DNA of 15,011 nt, from contig CACXEL010000282.1 in the NCBI GenBank assembly GCA_902766655.1, forward strand, positions 1 to 15,011, read 5' to 3'. How positions within the stretch are numbered: the stretch's first letter is position 1; the number at the start of each line of letters is the position of its first letter. Both the position numbers and the translations under genes were made by a program. Below the pieces are notes generated by a model. The model made no database searches. It was not told where the DNA came from and saw nothing but the letters and a program-made list of their open reading frames with translations. Below are positions 14,224 to 15,011 of this stretch, piece by piece. Source of the stretch: an uncultured Lachnospiraceae bacterium. GTDB lineage: Bacteria; Bacillota; Clostridia; Lachnospirales; Lachnospiraceae.

Positions 14224-15011
14224 TCATCCTATCGCCGGATCCGAATGACTTTCGTGGCGGATGACCCAGACGACCTTGCCCAGGACCACGCAGCGCGTAG
14301 AGCTGTCACCCGTGCAGGTGGACAGGGTGACGGTCCGGTCAAAGTCGTAGAGCGCCACATCCCGCTTCACCCAGGAGGCATCCTTCATCCGCCTCTCCCA
14401 GTCCAGGAACTCCTCCGTCCTGTTCTGCTCGAAGAAGCTGTAGACAGCCGAGCCGACCGGCGTCTCCATGACGGAGTAGATCTCATACCGGTAATCCGCC
14501 TCCGGCGTCATGATCCAGAAGTATGGCTCAGCATCGCAGAGCTTTGCATCTTCCAGATCGCTCAGCCTGCCGAACATGCTCCCGTTCCGCATATTGTGAC
14601 CGTACAGGATCGTGTTTGGGTCGGAGAAGTCCCCCTTGTTGGTGTGATCCATAAAAATCGAACCCGCGAAGAGATATTCCCTCCTGAAGGTATGGTGAAG
14701 ATAATATTCATTGTCCTCCGCCCTGAGGACCGGATAGTTGATCCCCGGTATGGCGTCCATGTAGATCCACCCGACGATCTCGCTGTTGATCGCCTTCAGC
14801 TGCTCCCAGTCAATGGAGAGCGGGGGAGCCGCATAGCGGTCCGCAGGATATACCACGTTCCCGTTCTCATCCAGATAAGGCTCCCCTGGCAGTTCGGTCG
14901 GAGCGATGGCCTCCGGGTCCTCTGTCTCCGTTCCGCCTTCCGGCGTCTCCTCCGGTCCGCTGTAAGGTGTCGTGAAGTCATCCTGAAGGCCGTTGTATTC
15001 ACTGTTTGCAG
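14224..15011 (-). CDS. srtB: Class B sortase, 5' end outside window
   Basis: Sortases are membrane-anchored cysteine transpeptidases that cut a C-terminal sorting signal and link the protein to the wall or to a pilin. About 262 codons are visible, and the frame is open through the right edge, so the start and signal anchor lie beyond it. A Pro/Glu/Thr-rich linker (about 14870-15000, including SGPEETPEGGTETEDPEA) precedes the domain SIDWEQLKAINSEIVGWIYM, which is the SrtB-type opening, then INYPVLRAEDNEYYLHHTF. The catalytic set is His in ILYGHNMRNGSMF (codon 14596-14598), Cys in TLSTCTGD (codon 14314-14316) and Arg in STRCVV. GTG at 14856 is internal, not a start. No LPXTG-like or NPQTN-like substrate gene is visible in the window. 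Confidence 0.92.
   Translation of the reverse strand, partial: ANSEYNGLQDDFTTPYSGPEETPEGGTETEDPEAIAPTELPGEPYLDENGNVVYPADRYAAPPLSIDWEQLKAINSEIVGWIYMDAIPGINYPVLRAEDNEYYLHHTFRREYLFAGSIFMDHTNKGDFSDPNTILYGHNMRNGSMFGRLSDLEDAKLCDAEPYFWIMTPEADYRYEIYSVMETPVGSAVYSFFEQNRTEEFLDWERRMKDASWVKRDVALYDFDRTVTLSTCTGDSSTRCVVLGKVVWVIRHESHSDPAIG

Overview
The window is a GC-rich chromosomal segment from a low-GC-phylum relative, most likely a member of the Clostridia and probably Lachnospiraceae. This rests on the core gene order rpsF-ssb-rpsR followed by gdpP-rplI-dnaB (the origin-proximal order of Firmicutes), a class B sortase, a VanW-family wall protein, strong AGGAGG-type ribosome binding sites, and a MutS2 tail of the kind I associate with Lachnospiraceae. 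The family-level assignment is inference. No phage, plasmid, CRISPR, tRNA or rRNA sequence was seen.

Layout. On the + strand: the 3' four-fifths of mutS2 (cut by the left edge), then a two-component pair, an OmpR-type response regulator and a HAMP sensor kinase. They are separated by an intrinsic-terminator-like hairpin and a near-perfect 69-bp palindrome. Everything from 4289 to the right edge is on the - strand. Read in transcription order: a class B sortase (cut by the right edge), a sirtuin, rpsF-ssb-rpsR with its own promoter and terminator, then gdpP-rplI-dnaB-glyA-vanW-like, and finally a short gene holding only the C-terminal half of an AIR-synthase-related protein. The two blocks converge at about 4300, where the kinase and the AIRS-C gene overlap by 18 bp.

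How the genes fit together. The right-hand block is mostly housekeeping. RpsF and RpsR bind next to each other on the 30S subunit, SSB and DnaB serve the replication fork, L9 is a 50S protein, GdpP degrades c-di-AMP, and GlyA makes one-carbon units. Junctions in gdpP-rplI (TGATG), dnaB-glyA and vanW-AIRS-C (both TGAAAATG) imply translational coupling and one long transcript. The sortase and VanW protein act at the cell surface.

Most interesting points: a candidate gdpP promoter whose start site falls inside the terminator of the preceding operon; two large palindromes sharing a GGACRGRCC core; a sirtuin whose fourth zinc cysteine is arginine; a stand-alone AIRS C-domain with no ribosome binding site; and a MutS2 Smr domain without the LDLR motif. 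I found no clearly new multi-gene system; most of the window is ordinary core genome with unusual small-scale structure.
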